39,273 nucleotides of DNA, taken from assembly GCF_018861315.1 (NCBI RefSeq), contig NZ_JAHLDL010000040.1, positions 1-39,273 on the forward strand, given 5' to 3'. The stretch is from Clostridium bowmanii (GTDB lineage: Bacteria; Bacillota; Clostridia; Clostridiales; Clostridiaceae). A model generated the notes under the pieces. The model saw only the letters and a program-made list of their open reading frames with translations, was not told where the DNA came from and did no database searches. Of the stretch, positions 37,631 to 39,273 are shown piece after piece. The first letter of the stretch is position 1. Every line of letters begins with the position of its first letter. A program made the position numbers and the translations under genes.

Positions 37631-37821
37631 TTCTTTACCACATCAAAAATACTAAAACTAGTACGATTATATACACGATTATAAGCAGCTTTTTTAGGAT
37701 TTGTAACCCATCCAAATCCACGTGGTGCTCTTATACCTAAACTACTTTTTATTATCCTCTTTGGGCTGGTCCTACTGCTAATCATTTTCTTTAAGCTTGG
37801 TTTTCTTATTCCAAATTTCAT
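37618..37821 (-). CDS. Small basic protein of the MKFGIRKPSLKK type
   Basis: A 67-residue, very basic protein. The start (MKFGIRKPSLKKMISSRTSP) and the segment FGWVTNPKKAAYNRVYNRTSF belong to a small conserved family in Firmicutes, often near phage-like or mobile genes, with no function known to me. GAGGAGG lies before ATG 37821, and the start overlaps the stop of the upstream fragment (TAATG). The frame is intact, so it may still be made. Confidence 0.65.
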   Translation of the reverse strand: MKFGIRKPSLKKMISSRTSPKRIIKSSLGIRAPRGFGWVTNPKKAAYNRVYNRTSFSIFDVVKKIFK

Positions 37822-37988
37822 TATTTTTCCTCCTCATTTTCTTCAGGTATTATACCTGGATAGTAACCAAAATCATAAAGAGCATACCCTTGAATTAATC
37901 CACTCCCTAAAAAGGATGAATTCTCAAGGTAATACTTATAATTACTACGTTCCCTCATTAAAGTTCCATATACAAATACTTTTTTCAC
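37821..37988 (-). pseudogene. N-terminal fragment of gamma-glutamylcyclotransferase
   Basis: From GTG 37988 the frame reads VKKVFVYGTLMRERSNYKYY ... GYALYDFGYYPGIIPEE and stops after 55 codons. VFVYGTLM and the GYxLYDFGxxPGI strand are the hallmark start of the AIG2/GGCT fold. The second half, including the catalytic glutamate region, is missing. A sequence resembling the missing C-terminal half lies upstream in transcription order, at the start of the 38222-38686 ORF. Confidence 0.7.
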
Positions 37989-37993
37989 TTTAA

Positions 37994-38246
37994 TTACCTA
38001 GCTTATCGGGCAGCTCTATAACCCATTTTCTAAGGCTTTCCAAATTCTTTTTCGCTTTTTCGCTAATTCTTGAAGATCAGCTGTTCATAGTTCCAATTTC
38101 TTTTTAACATATATAGAATTTACACTTGTTTTATGATCTGCATATTTCAATGTAAATCCATCTGGCGTAGTTATTCCATTTATAATTCCATTAATAACAA
38201 AATAGGCAGAATAAAAGGACTTTAATGTAGGGTGACCACAGCAGCC
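37994..38246 (-). pseudogene. Degraded reading frames of an unknown gene
   Basis: One frame reads CCGHPTLKSFYSAYFVINGI ... ADHKTSVNSIYVKKKLEL to TGA at 38085-38087. A second frame then gives SEKAKKNLESLRKWVIELPD to TAA at 37994-37996. Several indels seem to have broken one gene. The first frame starts within the end of the 38222-38686 ORF, so that ORF may itself end by frameshift. Family unknown. Confidence 0.45.
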
Positions 38247-38686
38247 GCATTAACACAATCTATACTTTCATAAGGTATGAAGCTTTTCTTTAGTCTTTCT
38301 AAAAGCATGTCATCTATCTCTTTTCTTTTTTCTCTAACTGTAAAGTACCTTGCACCTAGATCATATTTACCAGCCGTTCCTCTTTTGTCCTTTCTTATAT
38401 ATCCATTTTTCGTCAAGGAATCTACCAATATTGGAATATCCCATAGATCTATCCCTGTCATATTTGCAAGCACAAACAAATCTTGACCATGCTCTTCCCC
38501 TCTTAGAAATAATAAAGCTCTATGTTTACAATTTTCAGTAACCTCACCCATAAGATATTTATTGATATATGCTTCTGGAAATCCTTCTTCCCTCATACCA
38601 GCTTCAACTTTATTAACATATTTCTCTGAAGCTTTGACTCCGCTTATCTCTTTATTAACTACTGTATAAACAATTACTTCCAACAA
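38222..38686 (-). CDS. Hypothetical protein with gamma-glutamylcyclotransferase C-terminal-like start
   Basis: A 154-residue ORF from TTG 38686 with GGTGGAG upstream. The first ~50 residues (LEVIVYTVVNKEISGVKASE ... EGFPEAYINKYLMG) resemble the end of a gamma-glutamylcyclotransferase. The rest (FVLANMTGIDLWDIPILVDS, then NGYIRKDKRGTAG) looks like a small winged-helix-type segment. The C-terminus (CVNAAAVVTLH) looks like frameshift read-out, because another frame continues conserved-looking sequence. It is probably a chimera of gene remnants. Box B of the leader element lies about 75 bp upstream. Confidence 0.45.
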   Translation of the reverse strand: MLEVIVYTVVNKEISGVKASEKYVNKVEAGMREEGFPEAYINKYLMGEVTENCKHRALLFLRGEEHGQDLFVLANMTGIDLWDIPILVDSLTKNGYIRKDKRGTAGKYDLGARYFTVREKRKEIDDMLLERLKKSFIPYESIDCVNAAAVVTLH

Positions 38687-38761
38687 TTCTCCACCTAGAT
38701 AAACACTTACATTTTATTATTTAAAAATGTAATTTAATACATTCTAGCACTTTAGTTTTGC

Positions 38762-38899
38762 TAAATTAGGGGAATACTGTCACATTGAAAATTTAATATG
38801 GTACCATACAATTGGTCAACTTTAAAATAAAAAAAGCTATCAAAATGTTTTTTACACTTTGACAGCTTCTGATACCACCCACGTGGCAAGTGGCAAGTT
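38762..38899 (-). promoter_or_regulatory. Dispersed leader element, copy 3 (boxes rearranged)
   Basis: Box B (38762-38782) is identical to copy 1 and is followed by TGCTAGAAT and the same ATGTATT, upstream of the 38222-38686 ORF. Box A (38868-38899, TTGCCACTTGCCACGTGGGT) lies on the other side of box B and before a terminator, so here the two boxes are swapped relative to copies 1 and 2. Confidence 0.55.
38827..38868 (-). terminator. Terminator after the Rpn-like fragment
   Basis: On the minus strand AAGCTGTCAAAGTG and CATTTTGATAGCTT form a 14-bp stem with two imperfect pairs, followed by seven T. It lies about 60 bp after the stop of the fragment at 38930. Confidence 0.75.
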
Positions 38900-38929
38900 A
38901 GATCTTTAATGAGAAGCTAGTGTCATCTA

Positions 38930-39220
38930 TTAAAAATACTTCTCTATTTCCTTCACATCTTTCATGTCAAATAATTCAAGCCCTATTATCTCTATAGTTT
39001 CATCTGGTAATTCCATTATCTTATTTTTATATTCAATAGGTATTTTATTGAATCTCTTAGTCAACTGTTTTAATAAAAGCTGTGCTTTTCCTTCTTTCCT
39101 ACCTTTTTCCATTCCTTTTTCCATTCCTTCTTCCCTTCCTTTAGCAATTCCATCCTCTAATATCATTTTCCCTATGTCTGTCTGTAGTGCGTCAAAATAT
39201 AGCTTTATGTAACTGCATTC
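38930..39220 (-). pseudogene. C-terminal fragment of an Rpn family nuclease / putative transposase
   Basis: The frame is open from about 39220 (after a TAG) and reads SYIKLYFDALQTDIGKMILE, then the repetitive AKGREEGMEKGMEKGRKEG, then QLLLKQLTKRFNKIPIEYK. The EGxxKG repeat and the following helix pair are typical of the C-terminus of Rpn (recombination-promoting nuclease) proteins. The N-terminal PD-(D/E)XK nuclease domain is absent. The frame is broken at 39221-39223, next to the inverted motif seen in the left flank. ATG 39166 could start a 78-residue product, but I consider it a remnant. Confidence 0.65.
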
Positions 39221-39273
39221 CTAAGTCAAATTATAACTATAATACTATTAATTATCTAGTGGTTATTTGCTTT

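Overview
The window is AT-rich, low-GC Firmicute DNA, most like Clostridium or a close relative. Strong GGAGG-type ribosome binding sites, the codon use and the clostridial form of the type I-B Cas proteins support this. The species cannot be named from the sequence. Almost all genes lie on the minus strand, and nearly all are defence or defence-island genes. There are no tRNA or rRNA genes and no housekeeping operon.

Layout: (1) 1-114, a short flank without genes. (2) 115-7821, a very large CRISPR array that I counted at 117 repeats of 30 bp and 116 spacers of 35-37 bp. (3) 7822-8001, the leader with a recognisable promoter. (4) 8002-16100, a complete type I-B (Cst1/Cst2 branch) cas operon in the order cas6-cas8b-cas7-cas5-cas3-cas4-cas1-cas2, with an internal start inside cas8b for the small subunit Cas11b and a consensus-like promoter at 16209-16237. 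(5) 16305-17249, a WYL-family transcription factor between two defence operons. (6) 17422-27355, a tightly coupled four-gene operon ending in a 1767-residue DUF1998 helicase. Order, sizes and helicase type suggest a Druantia type I-like system (B-C-D-E) that lacks the DruA gene. (7) 27524-30491, a decayed nuclease-RecQ helicase gene with an in-frame TAG and a 3' frameshift. (8) 30789-32870, a GmrSD-type (DUF262/DUF1524) type IV restriction protein. (9) 33050-33361, a small MazG-like hydrolase, the only clear plus-strand gene. (10) 33409-36654, a phospholipase-D/SF2-helicase fusion with a decayed ORF and a small gene upstream. (11) 36.8-39.2 kb, a graveyard of small, frameshifted or truncated genes: a DUF3791-like remnant, gamma-glutamylcyclotransferase pieces in the wrong order, and an Rpn/transposase C-terminus.

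How it works together: the cas genes would make a Cascade (Cas6, Cas8b, Cas11b, Cas7, Cas5), the Cas3 nuclease-helicase and a Cas4-Cas1-Cas2 adaptation module that adds spacers at the leader (7821 side). crRNAs are transcribed leftward on the minus strand. The Druantia-like operon, GmrSD and the PLD-helicase are further independent anti-phage layers. The WYL protein is placed to control the cas operon, itself, or both. A conserved ~145-bp leader element appears in front of two genes, with its two boxes rearranged at a third.

Most notable: the DruA-less Druantia-like operon, the dispersed leader element, the internal cas11 start with a strong ribosome binding site, and individual spacers whose translation shows recognisable targets (an SSB C-terminal tail, a DNA methyltransferase motif I, and two allelic spacers from one gene). 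All family assignments come from reading motifs; no database search was run.
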